A DNA stretch of 42,640 bases from Prevotella sp. (GTDB taxonomy: Bacteria > Bacteroidota > Bacteroidia > Bacteroidales > Bacteroidaceae), in the NCBI GenBank assembly GCA_017389705.1, contig JAFPEE010000148.1:1-42640 (forward strand). The letters are read 5' to 3'. This document shows, in pieces, positions 28,998 to 38,054 of the stretch. Numbering within the stretch: position 1 is the first letter of the stretch; the number at the start of each line of letters is the position of its first letter. Position numbers and translations under genes: made by a program. A model generated the notes under the pieces. That model ran no database searches and was not told where the DNA came from. It was given only the letters and a program-made list of their open reading frames with translations.

Positions 28998-30746
28998 GTG
29001 AAAAGAAAACAGGAAGCATTAGACCTTGACAATCAGGAGTGGCAGCAAGCGCTCCAGATTATCCAATATACCCGTCGCTCGCTCTTTCTGACAGGAAAGG
29101 CAGGGACGGGTAAGTCTACCTTTCTGCGCTACGTCGCTCAGCATACAAAGAAGAAGTACGTCATCCTTGCTCCGACAGGCATCGCTGCCATCAATGCGGG
29201 AGGCCAGACACTACACTCCTTCTTCAAGCTACCCTTCCACCCACTCTTGCCCAACGACTCACGCTACTCTCCCCGCAATATTCGTAAAACGTTGAAGTAC
29301 AGCGGTGTAACGCTAAAACTATTACGCGAATTGGAGCTGATTATCATCGACGAGATATCGATGGTTCGTGCAGACATCATAGACTTCATCGACAAGGTGC
29401 TTCGCATCTATTGCCGCAATATGCGTGAGCCCTTTGGCGGCAAGCAGCTGTTGCTCGTGGGTGACATCTTCCAGCTCGAGCCAGTCATCAAGGAAGACGA
29501 GTGGCGACTGATGCAACCCTTCTATGCCTCTGCCTACTTCTTTTCTGCCAAAGTGTGGCAACAGATGCAGCTCGTCAGCATTGAGCTTCGCAAGGTGTAT
29601 CGTCAGAACGATGCACAGTTCATTGGTCTGCTGGATCGCATCCGTCAGAACCAAGCCTCCGACCAGGACTTGGCAGACATCAACGCCCGCGTCAATGCTG
29701 CTGACTCCAGAAGCGACTCCTCTGCACTCCCCATCACGCTGGCCACTCGTCGTGATACGGTTGATTGGCTTAATGAGCAGCAACTATCCCAACTCGAAGG
29801 GTCTGTAACCACTTTTAAGGGAACCATTAGGGGCGAGTTTCCCCTGACCTCCCTGCCAGCTCCTATGGAACTGGAACTGAAGCCTGGAGCACAGGTCATC
29901 TTTACTCGTAACGACAAGGAAAAACGATGGGTTAATGGCACCATAGGCATTGTGACCGGCATTGACATGGATGAAGGCATTATTGGCGTCTGCGACGAGG
30001 ACGGCAACGAGTACGACGTAGGCGAGGAAGTATGGGAGAACATGCGCTACACCTTCGATGAGAAGGAGCAGAAGATAGTCGAAGAACAGCTGGGTACCTT
30101 CATACAATACCCCCTGCGACTGGCCTGGGCCATTACTGTTCACAAAAGTCAGGGCCTTACCTTTCGTCAAGTGAAGATTGACTTCTCTGGTGGCGGAGCC
30201 TTCGCTGGTGGTCAGACTTATGTGGCGCTGTCGCGTTGTACCTCGCTCAAGGGCATCGTCCTCGAGGAACCTATCCGTCGCTCTGACATCTTTGTACGTC
30301 CTGAGGTCGTGGCTTTTGCCCAACGCTACAACGACGGACAACTAATGCGCCAGGCCATCTACGAGAGTAAGGCTGACAAGGAATACCACGATGCTGTGGA
30401 AGCCTTTGACCGTCAGGACTTTGACGCCTTCCTCAAAAACTTCTTCCTGGCCATTCATTCCCGTTACGACATAGAGCAACCTGCTGTCCAACGCTACATC
30501 CGTCGCAAACTGGGCATTATCACTCGCCAACAACAGCGCATCCACGACCTGGAGACCGACATCCGGCAACGCGAAGAACTGCTCAAGCGTCTTGCTGCTG
30601 AGTATGTCTTGTTAGGCAAGGAGTGCGAGCAGGAGCACATGACGGAAGCTGCCATCCGCAACTACGAGAAAGCCCTAAGCCTCTATCCCGAGGCCTTTGA
30701 AGCCCAGCGCCGCATCAAGAGGCTGAAGCAGAAAACGAGCAAGTAG
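28998..30746 (+). CDS. PIF1/RecD-like superfamily 1 DNA helicase
   Basis: An ATP-dependent helicase of 582 aa starting at GTG (28998). Walker A GKAGTGKST is at 33-41, motif Ia APTGIAAINAGG, Walker B LIIIDEISMV (about 114-123), and motif III VGDIFQLEPV. The C-terminal helicase core has ITVHKSQGLTF and TYVALSRCTSLKG, the ending motifs of the PIF1/RecD type. From about residue 440 a separate tail has a coiled-coil part (QQQRIHDLETDIRQREELLKR style) and a TPR-like end (EAAIRNYEKALSLYPEA). The tail may mediate protein contacts. It is the last gene of the lpx-miaA-pbp run; the reason for this linkage is unknown. Confidence 0.9.
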   Translation: MKRKQEALDLDNQEWQQALQIIQYTRRSLFLTGKAGTGKSTFLRYVAQHTKKKYVILAPTGIAAINAGGQTLHSFFKLPFHPLLPNDSRYSPRNIRKTLKYSGVTLKLLRELELIIIDEISMVRADIIDFIDKVLRIYCRNMREPFGGKQLLLVGDIFQLEPVIKEDEWRLMQPFYASAYFFSAKVWQQMQLVSIELRKVYRQNDAQFIGLLDRIRQNQASDQDLADINARVNAADSRSDSSALPITLATRRDTVDWLNEQQLSQLEGSVTTFKGTIRGEFPLTSLPAPMELELKPGAQVIFTRNDKEKRWVNGTIGIVTGIDMDEGIIGVCDEDGNEYDVGEEVWENMRYTFDEKEQKIVEEQLGTFIQYPLRLAWAITVHKSQGLTFRQVKIDFSGGGAFAGGQTYVALSRCTSLKGIVLEEPIRRSDIFVRPEVVAFAQRYNDGQLMRQAIYESKADKEYHDAVEAFDRQDFDAFLKNFFLAIHSRYDIEQPAVQRYIRRKLGIITRQQQRIHDLETDIRQREELLKRLAAEYVLLGKECEQEHMTEAAIRNYEKALSLYPEAFEAQRRIKRLKQKTSK

Positions 30747-30749
30747 GCA

Positions 30750-30832
30750 GCTGAGGGGAAATCGTATTACGATTAAAGGGTGCTCAGTCGTAATACGAAG
30801 GGCCTTCAATCGTAATGTAAGCAAGCCTCAGC
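30750..30832. repeat. Nested inverted repeats between convergent genes
   Basis: TCGTATTACGA (30762-30772) and its exact reverse complement TCGTAATACGA (30788-30798) form an 11-bp stem. A third partial copy TCGTAAT lies at 30810-30816. Outer arms GCTGAGG (30750-30756) and CCTCAGC (30826-30832) enclose the set. There is no T-run, but the place between the convergent helicase and nspC genes suggests a termination or end-protecting structure. Confidence 0.7.
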
Positions 30833-30842
30833 AGGCATGCCT

Positions 30843-31973
30843 TTAATCCATCCTGTCGCGATAGTCCTCGTAAGTGTACTTCCGAAGCATCTCCAGGGTA
30901 CCATCCACGTGAAGCATTGCGATGGATGGATGAGTGATGCCATTGAAGGTATTGGTCTTTACCGTTGTATAGTGTATCATGTCCTCAAAGACAACTTCCT
31001 CGCCTACTCGCAACTCGTGGTCGAATTGCCAGTAACCCATGAAGTCGCCTGACAGACAGCTGTTGCCTCCCAAACGGTAGAGATGAGGAGGAAGGGGTGA
31101 CGTATTGGAGATTTCCTCTATCGTCTCAGCGCCACGCACTTCAGGATGGTAAGGCATTTCCAGACAATCGGGCATATGGCAGGTAAAGCTGACGTCAAGG
31201 ATTGCTGTACGTATGCCTTTGTCCTCTACCACATCTACCACGCTGGCCACCAGCGGACCAGTCTGCCAGGCAAAGGCACTGCCAGGCTCGAAGATAACCT
31301 TCAGATTCGGATAACGCTGATGGAAGCCCTGCATCAAACGCACCAGGCGCTCTATGTCGTAGTCTTTGCGAGTGACGAGATGTCCACCACCAAAGTTAAT
31401 CCACTCCAACTGAGGGAACCACTTGGAGAACTTTTCCTCGACATGTTTCAGGGTGCGCTCAAAAACATCAGACCCACTCTCGCAATGACAATGACAATGG
31501 AAACCTCGGACATCAGCAGGCAAAACCTCAGGCAACTTGTCTGCCGTTATGCCAAAACGTGTTCCTGGGGCACAGGGATTATACAATAAGGTACCCACCT
31601 CAGAATATTCAGGATTAATCCTCAATCCCAGCGAGCACTCCCCTGCCCGCTCATGGAAACGCTCATACTGCGTCAGCGAGTTAAAGGTCAGATGCGACGA
31701 ACAACGCACAATGTCGTCGAACTCCTCATCCTTATAGGCTGGCGAGTAGGTATGAGCCTTGGCACCAAACTCCTCCAAAGCCAGACGGGCCTCACTCAGC
31801 GAGCTGGCTGTCGTCGACTGGATATATTCGCGGAAGATGGGGAAAGTCTTCCACAGGGCAAAAGCCTTAAAGGCCAAAATCCATTCAGAACCTGTACGCT
31901 CAGCCACAGAACGGATGAGCGACAGATTCTGACGTAGCTTTGCCTCTTCTATAATATAAATAGGTGTAGTCAA
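30843..31973 (-). CDS. nspC: Carboxynorspermidine/carboxyspermidine decarboxylase
   Basis: PLP enzyme that decarboxylates carboxy(nor)spermidine to give spermidine or norspermidine; 376 aa from a TTG start at 31973. The frame runs further upstream but into galE; the TTG lies 14 bases after the galE stop and has AAGGAAAG just before it. The PLP lysine is probably Lys36 in LAFKAFALWK. Other family features are NFGGGHLV, EPGSAFAW, SFTCHMPDCLEMPYHP and the Cys in GGNSCLSGD. In Bacteroidetes this belongs to the carboxyspermidine route; the dehydrogenase partner is not in the window. Confidence 0.92.
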   Translation of the reverse strand: MTTPIYIIEEAKLRQNLSLIRSVAERTGSEWILAFKAFALWKTFPIFREYIQSTTASSLSEARLALEEFGAKAHTYSPAYKDEEFDDIVRCSSHLTFNSLTQYERFHERAGECSLGLRINPEYSEVGTLLYNPCAPGTRFGITADKLPEVLPADVRGFHCHCHCESGSDVFERTLKHVEEKFSKWFPQLEWINFGGGHLVTRKDYDIERLVRLMQGFHQRYPNLKVIFEPGSAFAWQTGPLVASVVDVVEDKGIRTAILDVSFTCHMPDCLEMPYHPEVRGAETIEEISNTSPLPPHLYRLGGNSCLSGDFMGYWQFDHELRVGEEVVFEDMIHYTTVKTNTFNGITHPSIAMLHVDGTLEMLRKYTYEDYRDRMD

Positions 31974-31986
31974 GGGCTTTCCTTTT

Positions 31987-33027
31987 TTACTGGATGCCGT
32001 CCTCGCGCAGCTTCTGCTGCCACTTCCAGGCACTCTTCAGCACCTCTTCAGTAGGAGTCTCTGCCTTCCATCCCAATACCTTATTGGCCTTGTCGACATT
32101 GCCCCAAACCTGCTCGATATCACCTTCGCGACGAGGAGCATAGGTCCAGTTGACCTTGACGCCAGTAGCCTTCTCGAAGCCCTCAACCACCTCAAGGGTA
32201 GACAGACCACGACCTGTACCGATGTTGAACACCTCAACAGCATCCGTCTCAGGCTTGTCAAGCACGCGCTCCATAGCCTTCACATGAGCCTTGGCCAGGT
32301 CTACGACATAGATGTAGTCGCGGATGCAGGTCTTGTCAGGAGTATTGTAGTCATTGCCAAAAATCTTCAGCTGCTCACGAATACCCATAGCTGTCTGGGT
32401 GACGAATGGAATGAGGTTCATGGGCACACCATTGGGCAACTCACCAATCAACGCGGTGGGATGAGCACCAATGGGGTTGAAGTAGCGTAAGATGATGCTC
32501 TTGATGGGAGCTCCTGAGTGGATATAGTCCTGTATAATCTCCTCGTTAATCTGCTTGGTGTTGCCATAGGGCGACATAGCCTTCTGGATTGGTGCATTCT
32601 CTGTGACAGGCAGATTCTCCTGTGAGGGCTGACCATAGACAGTACAGCTACTGGAGAAGATGATACCCTTCACATTGTATTTGGGCATGAGCTCAAGCAG
32701 GTTGATGAGCGAGGTCAGGTTGTTGCGATAGTAGAGCAAAGGCTTCTCCACACTCTCACCGACAGCCTTCGAGGCGGCAAAGTGGATGATGCCCTCAATA
32801 GCTGGATACTTCTGGAAGATGCGCTCCATAGCCTCCAGGTCGCAGCAGTCGGCCTGCTCGAAGGCAGGACGCTGACCGGTAATCTTCTCAATGCCATCAA
32901 CAACGTTGGCATTGGAATTTGAGAGGTTGTCAACGATAACAACTTGATAGCCTGCATTCTGCAGCTCTACGGTAGTGTGACTTCCAATAAAGCCTGTACC
33001 ACCAGTAACAAGAATAGTTTGTTTCAT
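31987..33027 (-). CDS. galE: UDP-glucose 4-epimerase
   Basis: Interconverts UDP-glucose and UDP-galactose with bound NAD; 346 aa. The Rossmann start VTGGTGFIGSH (about 6-16), the Ser in SSSCTVYG and the Tyr-x3-Lys in SPYGNTKQ are the family catalytic set. The ending WKAETPTEEVLKSAWKWQQ is typical of GalE proteins. It lies 14 bases after the SGNH hydrolase gene and just before nspC on the same strand. Confidence 0.96.
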   Translation of the reverse strand: MKQTILVTGGTGFIGSHTTVELQNAGYQVVIVDNLSNSNANVVDGIEKITGQRPAFEQADCCDLEAMERIFQKYPAIEGIIHFAASKAVGESVEKPLLYYRNNLTSLINLLELMPKYNVKGIIFSSSCTVYGQPSQENLPVTENAPIQKAMSPYGNTKQINEEIIQDYIHSGAPIKSIILRYFNPIGAHPTALIGELPNGVPMNLIPFVTQTAMGIREQLKIFGNDYNTPDKTCIRDYIYVVDLAKAHVKAMERVLDKPETDAVEVFNIGTGRGLSTLEVVEGFEKATGVKVNWTYAPRREGDIEQVWGNVDKANKVLGWKAETPTEEVLKSAWKWQQKLREDGIQ

Positions 33028-33041
33028 ATTAGTATGTTTTA

Positions 33042-33713
33042 TTATTTGATAACTTCACTCAGTTGTTCAGCAATCTGGGTCATACCCTTCTGCGAGGGAT
33101 GTCCCCATTGCTTGTCGATGTCGTGCAGCATGATGTAGCGGACACCATAGTGGTCGCTGATGGTCTGCATGGATTCGGTAATCTCTTTCGAGAGTTCTGT
33201 ATTGATAACGACATAAATCTCCACACCCGGGTAGCGGTCTTGCAACGACGACAGCAAGCAGGCCATCGCAGGACGGAAGCTGTAGAGGTCTTTCTTCGTC
33301 CATGCCCCATACTGATATTCGCCTACTGGCGCCTTGGCCCATGAGTCGTTGGTACCTCCAAAAACAATGATGACCTCAGGGCATCCCAGATAACGTGAGC
33401 GTGTCACATAGCTCCTGTCGCTGTAGTCCTCGCCCTTATAGCCTGTATAGCAGATGGTAGCGCCTGAGAAAGAATTATTCTGGCAGAGGTAGAAGTTGCC
33501 CTTGCGGATGAACTGATGCCACCAGGTCTGACGCACATTCATCACATCGTTATGCTTGACGCTGTCGCGAGGATACCACACATAGTTAGTGTCAGGAACC
33601 ACAAAATCCTTGAAGGTACTATAGGAATCGCCCAAGATGGACAAGGCACGCTTCTGGGCACTAACAGACAGTACCAGCATCAACAGGAGAAGAGATAATG
33701 ACAGTCGTCTCAT
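33042..33713 (-). CDS. Secreted SGNH/GDSL-type hydrolase
   Basis: A 223-aa protein with a signal peptide (about 1-19, ending VSA before QKRALSILGD). Block I is GDSYS with the nucleophile Ser, block III is GGTND with the oxyanion Asn, and block V is the His of WGHPSQKG preceded by DID. Such enzymes remove acyl groups from sugars or lipids in the envelope; the substrate here is unknown. It lies just after the tRNA terminator and before galE, with no clear promoter of its own. Confidence 0.88.
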   Translation of the reverse strand: MRRLSLSLLLLMLVLSVSAQKRALSILGDSYSTFKDFVVPDTNYVWYPRDSVKHNDVMNVRQTWWHQFIRKGNFYLCQNNSFSGATICYTGYKGEDYSDRSYVTRSRYLGCPEVIIVFGGTNDSWAKAPVGEYQYGAWTKKDLYSFRPAMACLLSSLQDRYPGVEIYVVINTELSKEITESMQTISDHYGVRYIMLHDIDKQWGHPSQKGMTQIAEQLSEVIK

Positions 33714-33734
33714 TGCTTTCAGTTTTTTGTTATT

Positions 33735-33771
33735 GAAAAAAGCTCACCGAACCGTTTGATTCTAGTGAGCT
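33735..33771 (-). terminator. Terminator of the tRNA-Asp pair
   Basis: AGCTCAC (33741-33747) and GTGAGCT (33765-33771) form a 7-bp stem; on the minus strand TTTTTT follows (complement of 33735-33740). It lies about 12 bases after the second tRNA. Confidence 0.75.
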
Positions 33772-33782
33772 CTTGTTTCTTG

Positions 33783-33856
33783 CGGTGCGTACGAGACTCG
33801 AACTCGTGACCTCCTGCGTGACAGGCAGGCATTCTAACCTACTGAACTAACGCACC
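33783..33856 (-). tRNA. tRNA-Asp (anticodon GTC), second copy in transcription order
   Basis: The 74-base gene folds as a cloverleaf: acceptor GGTGCGT/ACGCACC, anticodon stem CCTGC/GCAGG with loop CTGTCAC (anticodon GTC), T arm ACGAG-TTCGAGT-CTCGT, discriminator G. CCA is not encoded. The sequence is identical to the copy 31 bases upstream. Confidence 0.97.
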
Positions 33857-33887
33857 TTGCTGGTGACTTCTTCTGCGACTTTAGAGG

Positions 33888-33961
33888 CGGTGCGTACGAG
33901 ACTCGAACTCGTGACCTCCTGCGTGACAGGCAGGCATTCTAACCTACTGAACTAACGCACC
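33888..33961 (-). tRNA. tRNA-Asp (anticodon GTC), first copy in transcription order
   Basis: Identical in all 74 bases to the copy at 33783-33856, with the same cloverleaf, GTC anticodon and G discriminator. It lies 31 bases after the preceding promoter's -7 element and is expected to be cut from one common precursor with the other copy. Confidence 0.97.
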
Positions 33962-33992
33962 TCTTTGGGTCGCTTCTGTCGTTTAGCGGGTG

Positions 33993-34023
33993 CAAAGGTA
34001 CATAGAATTTTCGAATCTGCAAA
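33993..34023 (-). promoter_or_regulatory. Promoter of the tRNA-Asp pair
   Basis: On the minus strand TTTG (34023-34020), a 19-base spacer and TACCTTTG (34000-33993): a full consensus match, as expected for a stable RNA promoter. Confidence 0.85.
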
Positions 34024-34040
34024 ACTTTTTGGGGAAAAGT

Positions 34041-34553
34041 TTATAAAAATCTTTGCAGCAGGTACGAATCATGATAACTGCGTCCGTCGAAAAGCCAATC
34101 CTTGAGTCTTGCCTGCTCATGAAAGCCATTCTCGCAGAAAAGGTGGAAAGCTGCCTGATTCTGTTCCTCGACTACTGCATACAGCTGGTGCAGATGCAAT
34201 ACACGCAGGGCATAGCATTCCAGCTTCATCAACGCAGCAGAGGCATAGCCTTGACGACGATGGGCATCCAGAATAACGATACCCGTCTCTGCCCGCTGGT
34301 GCCGAGGATCGAAATGCACCAGATCAGCCAATCCTACTGTTTCACCCTGCTCATTCTCTATAACCAGACGGACCTGACGGTCTGCGTAGATGTCGTCACT
34401 CGAGGTAGCAATGTAATCGTGCAGCGTATAGCGTGAATAAGGCACATTGGTGGCACCCACATTCCACAACTGGGTATCGTTCTCGATACGATAGAGCAGG
34501 TCAAGATCTTCTGGCTCAATGGCACGAAGCCGTATGACAGGCAATGATTTCAT
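34041..34553 (-). CDS. GNAT family N-acetyltransferase (RimJ/SpeG-like)
   Basis: A 170-aa acetyl-CoA-dependent acetyltransferase. The N-terminus IRLRAIEPEDLDLLYRIEND and the acetyl-CoA loop HRRQGYASAALMKLECYAL (about 98-116) are typical, followed by VVEEQNQAAFHLFCENGF. The length and layout resemble SpeG and RimJ/RimL-type proteins. An acceptor such as a polyamine or ribosomal protein cannot be chosen from sequence. It overlaps the glycosyltransferase gene by four bases and is the last gene of the engB run. Confidence 0.88.
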   Translation of the reverse strand: MKSLPVIRLRAIEPEDLDLLYRIENDTQLWNVGATNVPYSRYTLHDYIATSSDDIYADRQVRLVIENEQGETVGLADLVHFDPRHQRAETGIVILDAHRRQGYASAALMKLECYALRVLHLHQLYAVVEEQNQAAFHLFCENGFHEQARLKDWLFDGRSYHDSYLLQRFL

Positions 34554-35419
34554 AAGCTGTTTTTTCGAGGGTCAATAAAATGGCGAAAACGTTCTCCTAA
34601 CATCTGTATTAGTGCCATCGTTGCTCGGAAGTAAATGGCAGTCTTGATGGGTATGGAGAAGAAGAAACTAAGATGGCTGTAATGCTTGCGGAAGAAGATG
34701 AGCATAGCCTGATAGAAGGTGTGGACATAGCGGAAGGACGACTTCTGGGTCGACTCTCCTTTATAATGAATTATGTCCAGGGGCAGGTACCAGTTCTGCC
34801 AGCCTCCCTTCAGCAGACGATACGACAGGTCGATGTCCTCGCCATACATAAAGAAGTCCTCGTCGAGCAGTCCCACCTCGTCAAGGGCTTTCCGGCGCAA
34901 CATGCAGTAGGCTCCGCTGATGACCTCTATCTGTCCTGGCTGGTCCCAGGGCAGATAGCTCATATAGTAGCGACGGGTAAAGCCCAGCATCTTGAGCATA
35001 GCCACCCAGGGAGTAGGAATGGAACGTCGTGACTCTGGTGCAGGAGTCCCCTCTCGGGTCAGCATGCGCACCCCTGCCCCACCCGCCTTGGGATGTGCAT
35101 CGAGGAATGCCAGCGTCTCGCGGATGGTAGGCTCGTAGACCACCGTATCAGGATTCAGCAGCAAGACATAGTCAGCTTCCGATTGTCGGATGGCCTGATT
35201 ATTGGCACGAGCAAAGCCCACATTATCCTTGTTGGCAATGAAGCATACCTCAGGATAACGAGGACGCAGCGTCTCTACCGTTCCATCAGAAGAGCTGTTA
35301 TCCACCACATACACCTCAGCGTCAAGCCCGTCCAAAGCCTTACGGACACTCTGCAAGCACTCGTCCAGTAACTGGCAGACATTGTAGCTGACGATGACTA
35401 TGCAGACTTTCTTGGCCAT
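34550..35419 (-). CDS. Glycosyltransferase family 2 protein
   Basis: A 289-aa GT-A fold sugar transferase. The N-terminal sequence AKKVCIVIVSYNVCQLLDEC, then VVDNSSSDGTVE, NVGFARANNQAI and LLLNPDTVV (the DxD-like metal site) match rhamnosyltransferase-like family 2 enzymes; MYGEDIDLSYRL is the acceptor-side motif. I start at 35419, because the 53 residues upstream in the same frame overlap the neighbouring gene and are not family-like. It overlaps the preceding small gene by 22 bases. Likely role is in surface polysaccharide; the sugar is unknown. Confidence 0.92.
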   Translation of the reverse strand: MAKKVCIVIVSYNVCQLLDECLQSVRKALDGLDAEVYVVDNSSSDGTVETLRPRYPEVCFIANKDNVGFARANNQAIRQSEADYVLLLNPDTVVYEPTIRETLAFLDAHPKAGGAGVRMLTREGTPAPESRRSIPTPWVAMLKMLGFTRRYYMSYLPWDQPGQIEVISGAYCMLRRKALDEVGLLDEDFFMYGEDIDLSYRLLKGGWQNWYLPLDIIHYKGESTQKSSFRYVHTFYQAMLIFFRKHYSHLSFFFSIPIKTAIYFRATMALIQMLGERFRHFIDPRKNSL

Positions 35420-35637
35420 ACAAAGGGCAGGCATAATAAGAGGATAACGCCCAGATAGAAGAACGGGGTGGTCTGATAGACTGCATAGAGCAGCGCGTTG
35501 AGCAACAGGGGGACGGCAATGAGTCCCAAACGTAGCCAGCGGCTCTTTTTGAACAGACGCAAGGCCAGATAAGCACACAGCAGCGTTGCCAGCTCCATGA
35601 ACGTCGTCAACAGAAATTGTAATGTCTCAGCATTCAT
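35398..35637 (-). CDS. Small membrane protein between recR and the glycosyltransferase gene
   Basis: A 79-aa protein with an N-terminal stretch MNAETLQFLLTTFMELATLL leading into two or three hydrophobic segments (about 6-28, 37-53 and 57-74), separated by a basic loop KKSRWLR. The frame has an earlier Met nine codons upstream, but that lies inside recR's end. It starts 13 bases after recR and overlaps the glycosyltransferase by 22 bases, so coupling is likely. I do not recognise the family; a partner for the glycosyltransferase in the membrane is a guess. Confidence 0.72.
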   Translation of the reverse strand: MNAETLQFLLTTFMELATLLCAYLALRLFKKSRWLRLGLIAVPLLLNALLYAVYQTTPFFYLGVILLLCLPFVWPRKSA

Positions 35638-35650
35638 AAATATATTGTAT

Positions 35651-36271
35651 TTACTTTCCTTCAAAGGGTGTTCTATTCAGGATGGAGCGTCCCAGCGTCA
35701 CCTCATCGGTATACTCCAGCTCGTCGCCCACGCTGATGCCTCGGGCTATTATGCTCAGCTTGACATCCGTATAGGGAGCCAGCTTGCGGAAGATGTAGAA
35801 GTTGGTGGTGTCGCCCTCCATCGTAGAGCTCAAGGCCAGAATGACCTCCTTGACCCCACCTTCGCTGACTCGACTGACCAGCGAGTCAATCTCCAAATCC
35901 GACGGGCCGATGCCATCCATGGGCGAGATAACGCCTCCCAGCACATGGTACAACCCCGCGAACTGCTGCGTATTCTCGACAGCCATCACATCCTGGATGT
36001 TCTCCACCACACAGATGGTAGTGCTGTCGCGTCGTGGGTCGTTGCAGATAGGACAGGTATCGCTGTCGCTGATATTATGGCACACATGACAATACTTGAC
36101 CTCCTGCTTCAAACGCCCCACAGCATCAGCAAACTGCGCCACATCGTCTGCATCCTGACGCAGCAGATGGAGCACCAGACGCAAAGCGGTCTTACGTCCT
36201 ATGCCTGGCAGCTTGGAGAACTCCTGCACAGCCTTTTCCAGTAGTTGGGATGGATATTGTTGTTGTATCAT
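35651..36271 (-). CDS. recR: Recombination mediator RecR
   Basis: Acts with RecO and RecF in loading RecA at gaps; 206 aa, normal length. The helix-hairpin-helix ([13 protein letters not shown], about 20-32), the zinc finger with Cys61, Cys64, Cys73 and Cys76, and the TOPRIM domain ([14 protein letters not shown] onward) are in the normal order. The C-terminal Walker-B-like part [15 protein letters not shown] is present. It overlaps the ABC-F gene by four bases (ATGA). Confidence 0.97.
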   Translation of the reverse strand: MIQQQYPSQLLEKAVQEFSKLPGIGRKTALRLVLHLLRQDADDVAQFADAVGRLKQEVKYCHVCHNISDSDTCPICNDPRRDSTTICVVENIQDVMAVENTQQFAGLYHVLGGVISPMDGIGPSDLEIDSLVSRVSEGGVKEVILALSSTMEGDTTNFYIFRKLAPYTDVKLSIIARGISVGDELEYTDEVTLGRSILNRTPFEGK

Positions 36272-38049
36272 GATTCTATCTCACTTAGTTCCAGCCAGCG
36301 CATGGACTTCTCGTCCAATTCGTCCTTCAGCAGAGGGAGCCGCTTGCTTTTCTCTGTCAGTTCGTCAACGCTGAGTGTCCCGCTGCACAGGGCCTCCTCC
36401 AACTGGTGTTGTTCTTCTTCCAGGGCTGCGATGTCCTTCTCCAGCTGCTCCATCTCGCGCTTTTCCTTGTAGCTAAGTCGCCGACGGTCATCATGCCGGT
36501 AGGTTGCCTTGCTGGAGGCAGCTGGTTCTTTTGTCTCTTTCGTTTCTTTGGACTCTTTAGCATTGCCAAGTCTTTCCCACTCCCGATACTGTGTATAGTT
36601 GCCAGGAAAGTCCTTGATGTCGCCCTGACCCCGAAACACCAGCAGGTGGTCTACCACCTTGTCCATGAAATAGCGGTCGTGGCTGACCACAATGACACAG
36701 CCCGGGAAGTCTTGCAGGTACTCTTCCAGGATCTGCAGCGTCACGATGTCAAGGTCGTTCGTGGGCTCGTCTAAGACCAGAAAGTTCGGATTGCGCATCA
36801 GCACAGTACAGAGGTACAGCTTGCGACGCTCACCACCACTGAGCTTATATACATAATTATATTGCTGCTCGTTGGTAAATAGGAAATGCTGCAACAGCTG
36901 TGAGGCAGAGAGCTTACGCCCACCTCCCAAGTCTACGTATTCAGCAATGTCGCGAATGACGTCGATCACTTTCTGCTGCTCGTCAAACTGCAGTCCTTCC
37001 TGCGAGAAATAGCCGAAACGGACGGTATCGCCAATGATGATACGCCCCTCGTCGACAGGCACCTGCCCTAACAGCATCTTGATGAAGGTCGACTTGCCAG
37101 TGCCGTTATTGCCCACGATGCCCATCTTCTCGAAACGCGAGAAGTTATAGTAGAAGTCCTTCAGGATAATGGTGTCGTCAAAGCGCTTGGAGATATACTG
37201 ACACTCAAAAATCTTGCTACCTATATATATATTAGAGGCCTTCAGCCTTAGCTGGCGTTCCTCCAAGCGCTGCTTCGCCACCTTCTCCAGCTCATAGAAG
37301 GCTTCCTCACGATAGCGGGCCTTATGGCCACGAGCCTGAGGCATGCGTCGCATCCACTCCAGCTCAGTACGATACAGGTTGTTGGCACGGGCTATCTCTG
37401 CCCGCTTGTTATCGATACGTTCCTGGCGTTTCTCCAGGTAATAGGCATAGTTGCCACGATAGGTATAGACGGTATGATCGTCAAGTTCAAGGATGACCGA
37501 GCACACGCGGTCCAGGAAGAATCGGTCGTGGGTCACCATGAGCAAGGTACGATGACCTCGTCCCAGGTATCCCTCCAGCCACTCTATCATCTCCAAATCC
37601 AGATGGTTGGTGGGCTCGTCGAGGATGATGAGGTCGGGCTCCGTCAGCAGCACGTTAGCCAATGCCACACGCTTCTGCTGACCACCACTCAGCTGACCCA
37701 TCTTCTGCTGCAAGTTCCTAATCTTCAACTGCGTCAGCACCTGCTTGGCCTTCAGCACTTTTTCTTCCTCCCCCTGATGATTGAAACAGGCGTCAAGCAC
37801 GGTCTCGTCAGGGTCGAACTGGGGCGACTGCTCCAGAAAGCCCACCTTCAGATCACGACGGAACACAATGTCGCCACTATCGTAACCCTCCTTGCCGGCA
37901 AGAATGGAGAGCAGCGTCGACTTACCCGTACCGTTCTTCGCTATCAGTCCCACCTTCTGGCCTTCGCCAATGGAGAAACTGATGTCGCGAAACAGCGTCA
38001 GGGCGCCAAACGACTTGGTCAGGTGTTGTACGTCGAGATAGGGAGTCAT
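36268..38049 (-). CDS. ABC-F family ATPase (Uup-like)
   Basis: A soluble twin-ATPase protein of 593 aa with no membrane segments. The first cassette has AKNGTGKST (about 37-45), LSGGQQKR and [10 protein letters not shown]; the second has [17 protein letters not shown] and [10 protein letters not shown]. The linker between them (about 210-265, basic, [16 protein letters not shown]) and the charged coiled-coil C-terminal domain (about 520-590) match Uup-type proteins, which act on ribosomes or DNA intermediates. Nothing points to an antibiotic-resistance subtype. It follows engB and overlaps recR. Confidence 0.93.
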   Translation of the reverse strand: MTPYLDVQHLTKSFGALTLFRDISFSIGEGQKVGLIAKNGTGKSTLLSILAGKEGYDSGDIVFRRDLKVGFLEQSPQFDPDETVLDACFNHQGEEEKVLKAKQVLTQLKIRNLQQKMGQLSGGQQKRVALANVLLTEPDLIILDEPTNHLDLEMIEWLEGYLGRGHRTLLMVTHDRFFLDRVCSVILELDDHTVYTYRGNYAYYLEKRQERIDNKRAEIARANNLYRTELEWMRRMPQARGHKARYREEAFYELEKVAKQRLEERQLRLKASNIYIGSKIFECQYISKRFDDTIILKDFYYNFSRFEKMGIVGNNGTGKSTFIKMLLGQVPVDEGRIIIGDTVRFGYFSQEGLQFDEQQKVIDVIRDIAEYVDLGGGRKLSASQLLQHFLFTNEQQYNYVYKLSGGERRKLYLCTVLMRNPNFLVLDEPTNDLDIVTLQILEEYLQDFPGCVIVVSHDRYFMDKVVDHLLVFRGQGDIKDFPGNYTQYREWERLGNAKESKETKETKEPAASSKATYRHDDRRRLSYKEKREMEQLEKDIAALEEEQHQLEEALCSGTLSVDELTEKSKRLPLLKDELDEKSMRWLELSEIES

Positions 38050-38054
38050 ATCTT

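Noticed and set aside
30837-31937. Several plus-strand frames of 66-147 residues
   Set aside because: All are shadows of nspC on the other strand.
33783-33961. tRNA pair as a mobile element attachment site
   Set aside because: No integrase, no direct repeat of a tRNA 3' end at a distance, and both copies are full and share one promoter and terminator.
34041-34553. Spermidine acetyltransferase SpeG linked to nspC
   Set aside because: Overall layout resembles SpeG, but the gene is in a different transcription unit and substrate residues cannot be confirmed, so only GNAT is called.
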